Shown in pieces: positions 38,219 through 46,287 of a DNA stretch of 64,000 nt. A model generated the notes under the pieces. That model saw nothing but the letters and a program-made list of their open reading frames with translations. It was not told the DNA's origin and ran no database searches. The position numbers and the translations under genes are program-made. The stretch's first letter is position 1, and every line of letters begins with the position of its first letter. The stretch is taken from positions 62,001 through 126,000 of the forward strand of contig SBHC01000004.1 of the NCBI GenBank assembly GCA_006226375.1. Direction: 5' to 3'. Source of the stretch: Deltaproteobacteria bacterium (GTDB taxonomy: Bacteria > Myxococcota_C > UBA6777).

Positions 38219-39280
38219 TTAAGAAGCGTTTTCCTTCCATTCTTTGACCTTGGCTTCTACCATTTGGAAGAGAACTTCACCTTCATTGATGGCGTTGGCA
38301 GCGTCGGTCTCGAATCGTTTCTTAATCAACTTGGTTGCCATCGGGCTGTCTGTCGTGGGACCGGAGACTACGGTCGTTGTGACGCCTTTGAGGGCAAGCT
38401 GTTGGATTCCACCCCAAGCGCCAACGAAGTCACTGGCGCAGAGTACAGTTGCGGCACATCCGCTCATAATGTCTTCGTGTTGGAAGATGCTGTCAACGTT
38501 GTAACCACCGATCAAACCGTCGCCCATTTCAACCACAATCACATCAGGTTTGTCCTGATTGAGGTGGTGCAAAATGGTTCGGGTGAGGGGTCCTAGGTCT
38601 TTAAGACCCACAGTGGAGGGGAGCCCGCAATCAAGGAAGCTCATGGTCCTAATCGCGCCGTGGTCTTCCATGTTGAGGGGGTCTCGAAGAGCCGCAACAC
38701 CCGAAAGTTTGGCACCCATGGCGCGGTAGCCATTCCGGGTGAATTGTTTGATCAACTCGGCGACCACCTGTGTCTTACCAACGCTCATAGAGGTTCCAGC
38801 GACGAGAACAAAGGGAGCGGTGTGTTCGACGGAGTTGACAGAGGGGAGGGCTTTCTCTGTGATGTTTAAGACGCGGTTGTCTTGCACTACACAGCCAAGG
38901 ACTTCCACCCGGATTGGACGACCCAGGCCGTGGAAACGTCCTGTGCACTTTCCAACCAGACCACCCAGGTTAAGCAGGCTTAACTTATCACCTTCCTTGA
39001 CCGTTTTGGGAATGTCACCGACAAAGCCTTTGAGTGCACGACGTTTGCCCAATACGCCGACAATCACATCACCAATCTTGATACGAGCCAGGCGTCCGCT
39101 GACCAACTCCAGTTGGTTGTAGCTTGAGTTATCCGTCAAGGTCTGGACAACAATGAGATCCCCTGCTTTGGGTTCAGTGGGGGAAGCTACCTCCAGCTCG
39201 TGGGGAAGCTCAAAATGTTTGGTGGAAGATGCAAACTTGTCGGCGTACACTGTTTGAACAGTGTTTGAGTCGTACGACAT
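38219..39280 (-). CDS. P-loop NTPase of the DUF1611/dethiobiotin-synthetase-like type
   Basis: 353 residues from ATG 39280 (an upstream ATG 39325 would add 15). The N-terminal about 145 residues look like a beta-rich domain (KAGDLIVVQTLTDNSSYN, GRLARIKIGDVIVGVLG). A P-loop GTSMSVGKTQ sits near residue 175, and VVEMGDGLIGG is a Walker-B-like stretch; LKDLGPLTR and SGPTTDSP follow. The pattern is that of CobQ/MinD/dethiobiotin-synthetase ATPases and resembles DUF1611, but I cannot place it precisely. It is located between two ATP-grasp ligase genes, so a joint pathway is likely. No membrane segment. Confidence 0.75.
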   Translation of the reverse strand: MSYDSNTVQTVYADKFASSTKHFELPHELEVASPTEPKAGDLIVVQTLTDNSSYNQLELVSGRLARIKIGDVIVGVLGKRRALKGFVGDIPKTVKEGDKLSLLNLGGLVGKCTGRFHGLGRPIRVEVLGCVVQDNRVLNITEKALPSVNSVEHTAPFVLVAGTSMSVGKTQVVAELIKQFTRNGYRAMGAKLSGVAALRDPLNMEDHGAIRTMSFLDCGLPSTVGLKDLGPLTRTILHHLNQDKPDVIVVEMGDGLIGGYNVDSIFQHEDIMSGCAATVLCASDFVGAWGGIQQLALKGVTTTVVSGPTTDSPMATKLIKKRFETDAANAINEGEVLFQMVEAKVKEWKENAS

Positions 39281-39586
39281 CCTTTCGGTCTCCTTCGTTG
39301 TCTGTGGGATTTGGTGGGATCTCAAGTATAGTGGGTCTTCAAATATGTAAGAGGGAGTTCTCTATGTGCCCTAAATCATGAGTGTATGCTTGGGGGGCTA
39401 GAGAGACACAGTCTCTCTCGGATGTGTTTCAGTATAGATGAAATCCGATGAAACACACAAGAGATTTGTTTGGACACCTTTGCACGGTCTGTGCCAAAAT
39501 AAGCTCAGTTTGTTTACAATTGGGTGAAGGTGGCACATCGGTTGCAACGCCGAAGCGCCAATGTTTAGGACGTCCATTCTACCACA
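39281..39586. promoter_or_regulatory. Divergent regulatory region with two long inverted repeats
   Basis: 306 bp, no gene. AGAGAGAC-ACA-GTCTCTCT is an 8-bp perfect inverted repeat at 39400-39418. TGTGTTTCA (39423-39431) and TGAAACACA (39449-39457) form 9-bp arms 17 bases apart. Neither is followed by a T-tract, so they read as operators between the divergent P-loop and ATP-grasp genes, not terminators. Confidence 0.55.
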
Positions 39587-40579
39587 ATGAGGTTGTTGAA
39601 CATGCATACAGCGCCAGAGGCGATCGAGGCAAGTACAAGGTTGTTGTTTGACGAGGCTACCAAGCGGGGAATTGCTTGTGAATTGTTGGGTGATCCCCAC
39701 ACCATTTTGATGAACCAGGGAGAGCATCATTGGTACGTTCGTGGTTCTCGAACCTCGTTTCAGTCCTCTGTGGGCAAGACCATTGCCGACATTAAGCTGG
39801 TGACCAAGCGAATTTGCAGACACTTCAACCTGCCCACGGCCGCTTTTGTTCATGTGAAGAAAGCGGAGGATCTGGAGAAGGTCGCTTCCCTGCAATACCC
39901 GTTGGTGATGAAGCCTGTGGATCTTCGTCACGGTGAGGGTGTCGTTGTGGGCATTCCAGATATGGAAGCTTCCCAACGGTACTACAGTCGGTGGAACCGC
40001 CCAGCTATTTTTGAAGAGATGCTGGAAGGCCGGGAATATCGGGTGCTGTGTATCGACTTTCAGTTTGTGGCCGCGGCCTGGCGAAAGCCCGCGTTTGTCA
40101 CAGGTGATGGACAGCATACGATTGAAGAGCTGATCGCGGAGAAGAACCGTCATCCTTGGAGGGGTGAAGGTCACCAAGGGTATCTCACTCGGATTGAAGT
40201 GGATGATCTGGTGCAAGAGTACCTTACGGATCGAGGCCTGACGCTGCAGAGTGTGCCTGCGGATGGAGAAGAGGTGAAGCTTCGCAAAACGGGGGGACTC
40301 TCCACTGGTGGAGAAGCCTGGGATGTGACCGACCTGGTGTGTGACGAAAACCGCGAATTGTTCGGCCAAATTGCTCGTGCTTGTGACCTGAATACCATTG
40401 GCATCGACATGATGTGCTCCTCGTTGGAGACTCCCATTGTCGGACAGGAAAAAGCCGGAATCATCGAAGTGAACGCTTCTCCTGGCTTGCGGATGCATCA
40501 CTACCCGATGCAAGGAACTCCGCGCAATGTTGCGGGCTTAATCTTGGATATGGTGGAACGAAACCTTCAGCGTCTCTAA
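39587..40579 (+). CDS. ATP-grasp ligase resembling the cyanophycin-synthetase/GshAB ATP-grasp domain
   Basis: 330 residues. The ATP-grasp core shows the CphA/GshAB features: LPTAAFVHVKK, PLVMKPVDLRHGEGVVVGI (ATP-binding lysine and glycine loop), FEEMLEGREYRVLCID, FVTGDGQHTIEEL, LRKTGGLSTGGEAWDVTD and IIEVNASPGLRMH with metal-binding Glu and Asn. Only the ATP-grasp part is present; CphA also has a Mur-ligase-like domain, missing here. ATG 39602 with GAGG upstream is a possible alternative start. It should form an amide or peptide bond. It diverges from the P-loop and RimK-like genes and is followed after 70 bp by the PP2C gene. Confidence 0.88.
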   Translation: MRLLNMHTAPEAIEASTRLLFDEATKRGIACELLGDPHTILMNQGEHHWYVRGSRTSFQSSVGKTIADIKLVTKRICRHFNLPTAAFVHVKKAEDLEKVASLQYPLVMKPVDLRHGEGVVVGIPDMEASQRYYSRWNRPAIFEEMLEGREYRVLCIDFQFVAAAWRKPAFVTGDGQHTIEELIAEKNRHPWRGEGHQGYLTRIEVDDLVQEYLTDRGLTLQSVPADGEEVKLRKTGGLSTGGEAWDVTDLVCDENRELFGQIARACDLNTIGIDMMCSSLETPIVGQEKAGIIEVNASPGLRMHHYPMQGTPRNVAGLILDMVERNLQRL

Positions 40580-40649
40580 AGACGTGGGATTCGTTGGGTT
40601 CATTGGAGGCCTTGTTCTGTACAGGCTGTAGTTTCGGGAAGGAGCGAAC

Positions 40650-41891
40650 ATGTTACGACTGGAAGGGTTCGGAAAGACGGAGCGAGGTCAGGTTCGAGAA
40701 CACAACGAAGATGCGTTTTGGGTGGACAACGCCTTGGGCATTTTCATCGTGTGCGACGGCATGGGGGGACACGCGGCTGGCGATGTTGCTTCCAACAGCG
40801 TCGTTGATGATTTGCGGACGTTTCTTCTCACCAAAACAGAGCTGCTGCAGTCGTTAAACCCGGAAGACCCTCAAGTTCCAGAGACACTCAAACAGCTTGC
40901 TCAACAAGCGGTCGAACACTCCAACAGCGCTGTGTACCAGATGACGCAGAAAAATCCAGGCCTCAAAGGCATGGGAACCACGCTGCTGTTGATGCTTTCG
41001 TGCGGTCCTCACGCTGTCATTGGACACGTAGGAGATAGTCGATTTTACCTGTACCGAGAGGGGAAGGTGTACCAACTTAGCACCGATCATACGTTGCTTC
41101 AGGAGTTCTTGAATCGCGGGTACATCGCACCGGAAGAAGCGAAAGGTCACCCTCATGGCAACACGCTGCTTCGAGCTGTGGGGTTGGAAGCCAAAGTCGA
41201 GGCGGATCTGCTGTACTGTGAAGTCTTGCCTGGCGATACCTTGGTTCTTTGTTCGGATGGACTCAGCCGGTATCTGGAAAGTCCCGATGAACTGGCAACG
41301 TTCTGTTCCGCTGAGATGCTGGAAGCGATCCCAGGGGAGTTAACCTCTTGGGCCAACCAACAGGGTGGTCGCGATAACATCACGGCTGTGGTGGTACGAC
41401 CCAAAGAGGAACAGTCATCCGATACCTTAAGGGTTCCAACCGACGAATACAGCGCCTTTTACAAAGCCATGGGTTTGCTCCAGGCCAACTCACTGACGCA
41501 CAATCTCAGCCTCCAAGGCCAGATGAGAATCTTGAACCAATTGCAAACGGTCACATACGAAGCTGGGGATACCCTGTATGCACCGGGTGACACTGTCTCA
41601 GCTCTGTCATTGGTGTTGGAAGGCCGCGTCGATTGCTTGTTCCAAGGTGAGGTGGTGGAAACCCTCCATGAAGGAAGCGACTTGTTCCCCATGGCCTTGC
41701 TTGAACCCGTTACAACGGAAGAATCTATCAGTTTTCCGGTGCGTACCACCTTGCTTCATTTGCCCGGACAACAGTTCCGAAGAATCCTTCGACGAAAGCC
41801 ATGGTTGGGGCAACGATTGATGCGGAACCTCGCGCACGAATTGGGCCAGCGATTGCGGAAAACCCGATCGCTGTACCTCCACAACAAATGA
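40650..41891 (+). CDS. PP2C-family Ser/Thr phosphatase fused to a cNMP-binding-like domain
   Basis: 413 residues. The first about 255 residues are a PP2C/PPM phosphatase with all main metal-binding motifs: REHNEDAFWVD, VCDGMGGHAAGD, GMGTTLLL, GHVGDSRFYLY, LCSDGLSRYL and GGRDNITAVVV. The C-terminal part (about 290-410) is a CAP-like cyclic-nucleotide-binding fold (EAGDTLYAPGDTVSALSLVLEGRV). The cNMP phosphate-cassette Glu/Arg is not conserved (FPMALLEPV), so it may sense something else or serve as a scaffold. GGAAGG precedes the ATG. Possibly the opposing enzyme of Hanks-type kinases; one with the same kind of domain is at 1-1490. Confidence 0.92.
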   Translation: MLRLEGFGKTERGQVREHNEDAFWVDNALGIFIVCDGMGGHAAGDVASNSVVDDLRTFLLTKTELLQSLNPEDPQVPETLKQLAQQAVEHSNSAVYQMTQKNPGLKGMGTTLLLMLSCGPHAVIGHVGDSRFYLYREGKVYQLSTDHTLLQEFLNRGYIAPEEAKGHPHGNTLLRAVGLEAKVEADLLYCEVLPGDTLVLCSDGLSRYLESPDELATFCSAEMLEAIPGELTSWANQQGGRDNITAVVVRPKEEQSSDTLRVPTDEYSAFYKAMGLLQANSLTHNLSLQGQMRILNQLQTVTYEAGDTLYAPGDTVSALSLVLEGRVDCLFQGEVVETLHEGSDLFPMALLEPVTTEESISFPVRTTLLHLPGQQFRRILRRKPWLGQRLMRNLAHELGQRLRKTRSLYLHNK

Positions 41892-41894
41892 TAG

Positions 41895-41912
41895 CGTGGG
41901 AGAGATCCCACG
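41895..41912 (+). other. Stable hairpin after the phosphatase stop
   Basis: CGTGGGA-GAGA-TCCCACG, perfect 7-bp stem with a tetraloop, three bases after the TGA. No T-run follows, so it is not a standard intrinsic terminator; it could be a pause, processing or protein-binding element between the phosphatase and mechanosensitive-channel genes. Confidence 0.45.
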
Positions 41913-41955
41913 ACGATGATAGACTCCATTACGAAAGGGCTGATACTAGGACAAT

Positions 41956-44900
41956 ATGAGAAAGACGTTACGAAGGAAACGAGAGTCGAGCGGGATACAT
42001 TGGAAGCTTTGGATGCTTCTCTCTTGGAGCTTGGCAGGTTGGTTGTTGGTGTCGGGTGCGAGGGTTGCAGAGGCCCAGAACGTGGTCGATATGTTGTTGG
42101 GTCAGTCCCAGTCTTCACCCCAGTTGGAGATTAAGACACCTGAGGCGAAGCTCTTGGCAGAGTCTCAAGAGCGACTTAAACAAGCGAACCAATCGCTGGA
42201 AGCGTTTCGCAAAAGGAACAAAGAGCGCTTGGTGGTGTGGGAGAAAGAGACCCAGGCCAGCCGCAAATTAATCAACGATTTCCAAGTTCGCGTGGAGGAT
42301 TCCGACTGGCGGAATGCGCGGAACTTGATGCAACTGCGCGCCAGCTTGATTGCAGCCGCGGAGCAAAACATTAACGTGTTGGCTCAACTGCAGGCTGCTT
42401 ATGCGTCTCGGGAGCAGAACCTCTTAAGCTTGCGGGACACTTTGCAAAACTACGTAAAGACTCGCAAAACCATCGAGCAAGTGTTGAAAACGCACTACAT
42501 TGTTCCGAAGTTGCGGGACAAATTGGCTGCGGATCTCAAAGCCATCCTCAAGAAGGTTGCAGAGTCAAAGAAAGCTCGGAAGGAAGCCAAAGAGGAGCTA
42601 CAACAGCTCACCGGAGCCTACGAGAACAACCAAAAGCAGTTGGACCAGGCGCGTCGTCAGTTGGTCCAAATGTTGACGCATCCAAATGGCCGGACTCGGC
42701 CGCCTGCTCGTCGGAAAGCGACGGTGAAAGCGACGCCTTCGCTCAAAACTCCAGACCGTCCCAAGCCGACGACGCGTGCGCCAGTACCCAGTCCAAAGAC
42801 AACGACGACGCATCCTACGACGTCGCGCCAAGCGAAAACAGCCAAGAGGGCTCCCGCAAAACCCGCTCCGCGCGGTGTTATTCTACCGGGTATCCCTGTG
42901 CAACCGGGCACTGCGGATGCCAACGGAAAAGCTCCTGCGTCCAGGCCTGTGGTGCGAATTCCAACGGAAGAAGAGGTTCAGAAAAGTCGTGAGTTGCGGT
43001 ACATGCGTCAATTGCAGAGCACCGTGAACAAGCTCACGTTTGACCTCTATCGGTTGCGGTCTCTTTGGTATCGCATCCGACAGCGTGATGAAGGTGTAGA
43101 ACAGGATGTTCTGACCTGGAAAATTCGCTTGTTTGGGCTCCTAGCCAAAGAGATGGAGAAGGCTCTCTCGCAGATGGTTTCCTACTCACGAACAGGGCTT
43201 TGGTTTCGCCGGAAGCTTGAGTGGAACCGTCCTATGTTTAAGGCCGTTTGGAAACGCTCGGTGGAAATTGTTAAGTTGGCCCCCAAGCAATCGAACGGTG
43301 TATGGACGCGATTAAAAGAAGGGTGGGACAGCCTGGATCAGGCGGGTACCATCTTTATGTTGTTGCTGTCATTGTCCGGCATATTCTTTTTGCTCAACTT
43401 CACCCGCACCACCCGGGCTCGGTTGGAACACTCTATGGAAGGGCTATCTGCCAAGGTGGAAGGTAGCTCGGCGACCAAGGTCTTTTGGCTTACGATCCTG
43501 CTCTTGTTCCGAAGTGTCTACACGTTGTTACCGTTTGTCGGGGGATTGCTCGTTGTTGGCGTGTTGCTGTGGGCGTTGGAGCTACCTGGGTCCTGGCAGG
43601 CTATGGTGTGGGGGTTGGGTGCTTCCTGGCTCGGTCTCCTTGCCTTTTATATGTTATCGCGTCAGCTATTCAGCGCCAACGCAGACACCCGCTTGTTGCG
43701 CAATGTTGACGACGAAGGCGCCCAAAAATTCCGTCGAATTCTACTCATCGCAACGGCCATCGCGTTTGTGTATTTGCCCGTTGTGTTTGCTGGAGATCTG
43801 CTGGGTTATCCCTCTGCATTTTTGCACCTGTTGCGCGTGATGTTTTATGGGGTCTTGGTGCTTTGCCTGTCTCTGTTGTTGCTGAGTCAGGATGTTATCC
43901 TCAACATGATTCCCTCAGACTCCGTCCTGGGGCGTGCAGCGGTTTTGATGATTTACAGGTTTTATCCTGTGTTCTTCCTGCTCACGGTCGGTTTGTTCGG
44001 GATCTATGCGTACGGGTACGTTAACTTTGCCACCTATCTGGCATGGGGTTTGGTGCTCTCCATTGTTGTTGTGCTGATTGCCCTTGCGCTGTACCGGCTG
44101 TTTTGGACCTTTGGTTTGGTCTTTTTTGGGTTCTCTCGGGAGAGTCAGGGGATTGTGAAGATCGAGAAGAAGTGGGCGCGCAACCTCTTGCGGTTGGGTC
44201 GGTTCCTCTCGGGTATTATTTTGTCCCTTGTGTCGCTGAGTTTGCTCTTGGAAATTTGGGGCGTGGCTGGTGGTGTCAAGACTGTGGTGAAGCTCTTCAA
44301 CACACCCTTTCTCCAAATCAAAGACACCCAACTCACAGCCGTATCACTGATGAAGTTCGCGATCTCACTGACTGTCGCGCTGTTTGCATCACGATGGCTG
44401 AAAGCCAAGTCCACGAAGTACGTGTATCCGGCGTTGCGTTTGTCGCGCTCGAACCAGCACGCGGTCAACACCGTGCTGGTGTATAGCATCTTGATTATGG
44501 GCTTTTTGTTTGGTTTGCAGTGGATGGGTGTGGGCTTGGGTGTGCTCACGGTCTTTGCCGGAATCATCGGTATTGGTGTCGGTTTTGGTTTGCAGAACAT
44601 CGCAAGCAATTTCATCTCTGGTTTGATGATTACTTTCGGCAAGCCAATCAAGGTGGGTGACTTGATTGAAGTGGGCAGCATGATGGGTGAGGTCAAGGAG
44701 ATCAGCGCTCGCAGCACCACCATCGAAACCTATGACTACCGAATCGTCCTGATACCCAACTCGGAGATTCTGACGACCAAGGTGATTAACTGGTCGTTGG
44801 GGCAGCCTTTCATTATGGCCAAGCTTGGGGTCGGAGTTGCGTACGGAAGTGATGTGCAGTTGGTGCTTAAGACGCTTCGCGAAGTGGCTCTGGCTCATCC

Positions 44901-45198
44901 CAAAGTGTTGCAAGAACCCAAGCCAGCGCTGCGCTTTGGAGACTTTGGCTCCAGCTCGCTCGATTTTGCGTTATGGGTCGCCGTTGTGAATCCACTCGAT
45001 CGCTTCGAGGTGTTGAGTGACTTGCGGGTGGAAGTGGATCGACGCTTCCGTGAACTCGGTATCACCATCGCATTTCCGCAACAAGACATTCACTTGGATA
45101 GCGAGCTGCAAGACGCTCTTGTTCAATCTCTGAAACCGCAAGGTTCTGTTCATCTACCGACTGCATTGAAGCCCACGGAGGATAAATCCAATGCCTGA
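41956..45198 (+). CDS. Large MscS-family (MscK/MscM-like) mechanosensitive channel
   Basis: 1,080 residues with a signal peptide (WMLLSWSLAGWLLVSGARVAEA). Residues about 60-215 are a long helical, coiled-coil periplasmic domain; about 240-320 is a Pro/Thr/Lys-rich linker (KTTTTHPTTSRQAKTAKRAP). About ten membrane helices follow. The MscS pore module near residue 860-950 has VFAGIIGIGVGFGLQNIASN (TM3 pore helix), FISGLMITFGKPIKVGDLIEV, the beta domain GEVKEISARSTTIETYDYR and VLIPNSEILTTKVINWS. It releases osmolytes under hypo-osmotic stress. CorA overlaps its last 8 bp, so both are co-translated. The overall layout matches MscK-type giants; AGGA precedes ATG 41956. Confidence 0.92.
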   Translation: MRKTLRRKRESSGIHWKLWMLLSWSLAGWLLVSGARVAEAQNVVDMLLGQSQSSPQLEIKTPEAKLLAESQERLKQANQSLEAFRKRNKERLVVWEKETQASRKLINDFQVRVEDSDWRNARNLMQLRASLIAAAEQNINVLAQLQAAYASREQNLLSLRDTLQNYVKTRKTIEQVLKTHYIVPKLRDKLAADLKAILKKVAESKKARKEAKEELQQLTGAYENNQKQLDQARRQLVQMLTHPNGRTRPPARRKATVKATPSLKTPDRPKPTTRAPVPSPKTTTTHPTTSRQAKTAKRAPAKPAPRGVILPGIPVQPGTADANGKAPASRPVVRIPTEEEVQKSRELRYMRQLQSTVNKLTFDLYRLRSLWYRIRQRDEGVEQDVLTWKIRLFGLLAKEMEKALSQMVSYSRTGLWFRRKLEWNRPMFKAVWKRSVEIVKLAPKQSNGVWTRLKEGWDSLDQAGTIFMLLLSLSGIFFLLNFTRTTRARLEHSMEGLSAKVEGSSATKVFWLTILLLFRSVYTLLPFVGGLLVVGVLLWALELPGSWQAMVWGLGASWLGLLAFYMLSRQLFSANADTRLLRNVDDEGAQKFRRILLIATAIAFVYLPVVFAGDLLGYPSAFLHLLRVMFYGVLVLCLSLLLLSQDVILNMIPSDSVLGRAAVLMIYRFYPVFFLLTVGLFGIYAYGYVNFATYLAWGLVLSIVVVLIALALYRLFWTFGLVFFGFSRESQGIVKIEKKWARNLLRLGRFLSGIILSLVSLSLLLEIWGVAGGVKTVVKLFNTPFLQIKDTQLTAVSLMKFAISLTVALFASRWLKAKSTKYVYPALRLSRSNQHAVNTVLVYSILIMGFLFGLQWMGVGLGVLTVFAGIIGIGVGFGLQNIASNFISGLMITFGKPIKVGDLIEVGSMMGEVKEISARSTTIETYDYRIVLIPNSEILTTKVINWSLGQPFIMAKLGVGVAYGSDVQLVLKTLREVALAHPKVLQEPKPALRFGDFGSSSLDFALWVAVVNPLDRFEVLSDLRVEVDRRFRELGITIAFPQQDIHLDSELQDALVQSLKPQGSVHLPTALKPTEDKSNA

Positions 45199-46195
45199 GA
45201 CTCAAGAAGTTTCACCTGTTTCGATTCTGACGTATCATGCGGATTCATCGACCGAAGAGATCCTAGATCCTGAGCTGCCATTGCCCCAACCAGAGCCTGG
45301 GAAGATGACCTGGATTAACGTGGATCATGCGGCTCACTCCGAACGTTTGCAGGAGTTTCGCAAGCAGTTTGGTTTGCACACGATGGTTGTGGAAGACTTG
45401 CGGAGTGACGACCAGCGACCCAAGCTCGAAGAGTTCCCGAACTATCTTTTGATCGTGTTGCACACCTTGATCGACAAAGCGGACGATGTTGAGAACGAGC
45501 AGTTTAACCTGATCATTGGAGAGAACTTTCTTCTTACGTTCCAGGAAGAACCCAACGACCGGTTCGACGCCCTGCGGAAAAAGATAGAGGGCGGCGGACG
45601 TGTTCGGAAGAGAGGGTCAGACTATCTGGCGTATATGATTCTCGACACCATCACCCGACAAAACATGCGACTGTTGGAGAAGATGGAAGAAGAAGGGGAT
45701 GCGCTGGAAGAGGAACTGCTTCAGAACGAGCAAGCGTATCGAATCCGCGAAGCAGGGACGTTGCGAAAGATCTACCAGTTGCGGACCCGACTTTCCCGGC
45801 TCCGACAACTCACTCGACCGGTCCGAGAGCTCATCACAGGTTTGCTGGAGACCGAATCCAACCTGATTGAAGATCGGACCAAGGTTTACCTTCGTGACAC
45901 CTTGGACCAGGTTCGTTACCTGTCGGATAACATCGAGAGCGCCCGCGAAATGATGCAGGGCTTGATTGACCTTCACATGTCGCAGGTGAACAACCGGATG
46001 AGTGAGATCATGAAGGTCCTGGCCATGATCTCCACCATCTTTATGCCCCTCAACCTGATCGCAGCCGTGTACGGGATGAACTTCAAGTTCATGCCTGAGC
46101 TGGAAGTGAAGGGGTTCTATTTTGGGGTGTTGGGCGCCATGGCTGTGCTGGCGTTTTTTATGTTCCTTTTCTTTCGACGAAAACGATGGATGTGA
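45191..46195 (+). CDS. corA: CorA-type magnesium/divalent cation transporter
   Basis: 334 residues, normal CorA length. The N-terminal cytoplasmic part has VVEDLRSDDQRPKLEEFPNY and YLLIVLH; a long helical stretch (about 130-265) leads to two C-terminal membrane helices. The signature YGMNF (selectivity loop) sits between them, with a basic tail FFRRKRWM, both definitive for the family. It starts inside the mechanosensitive-channel gene (8-bp overlap), so Mg2+ supply and osmotic release are expressed together. Specificity for Mg2+ over Co2+/Ni2+ is not resolvable. Confidence 0.95.
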   Translation: MPETQEVSPVSILTYHADSSTEEILDPELPLPQPEPGKMTWINVDHAAHSERLQEFRKQFGLHTMVVEDLRSDDQRPKLEEFPNYLLIVLHTLIDKADDVENEQFNLIIGENFLLTFQEEPNDRFDALRKKIEGGGRVRKRGSDYLAYMILDTITRQNMRLLEKMEEEGDALEEELLQNEQAYRIREAGTLRKIYQLRTRLSRLRQLTRPVRELITGLLETESNLIEDRTKVYLRDTLDQVRYLSDNIESAREMMQGLIDLHMSQVNNRMSEIMKVLAMISTIFMPLNLIAAVYGMNFKFMPELEVKGFYFGVLGAMAVLAFFMFLFFRRKRWM

Positions 46196-46232
46196 TAGCT
46201 TTGATACAGGCGAAATCGCCTCCGAAGCTATC
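46194..46232 (+). other. Long two-part hairpin at the end of corA
   Basis: GATAGCTT (46194-46201) pairs with AAGCTATC (46225-46232); inside, AGGCG-AAAT-CGCCT (46208-46221) forms a second stem. It begins within the corA stop codon. Without a T-tract it is not a textbook terminator; it may be a mRNA end-processing or attenuation signal. Confidence 0.5.
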
Positions 46233-46287
46233 GTGAGAGGAAGAGGGCATACAACCACGCAGCACCTTGGGCTGTTCGGGGAAAACC

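Noticed and set aside
39398-40513. 371-codon open frame on the minus strand
   Set aside because: It overlaps the ATP-grasp gene almost completely; the plus strand has all ligase motifs.
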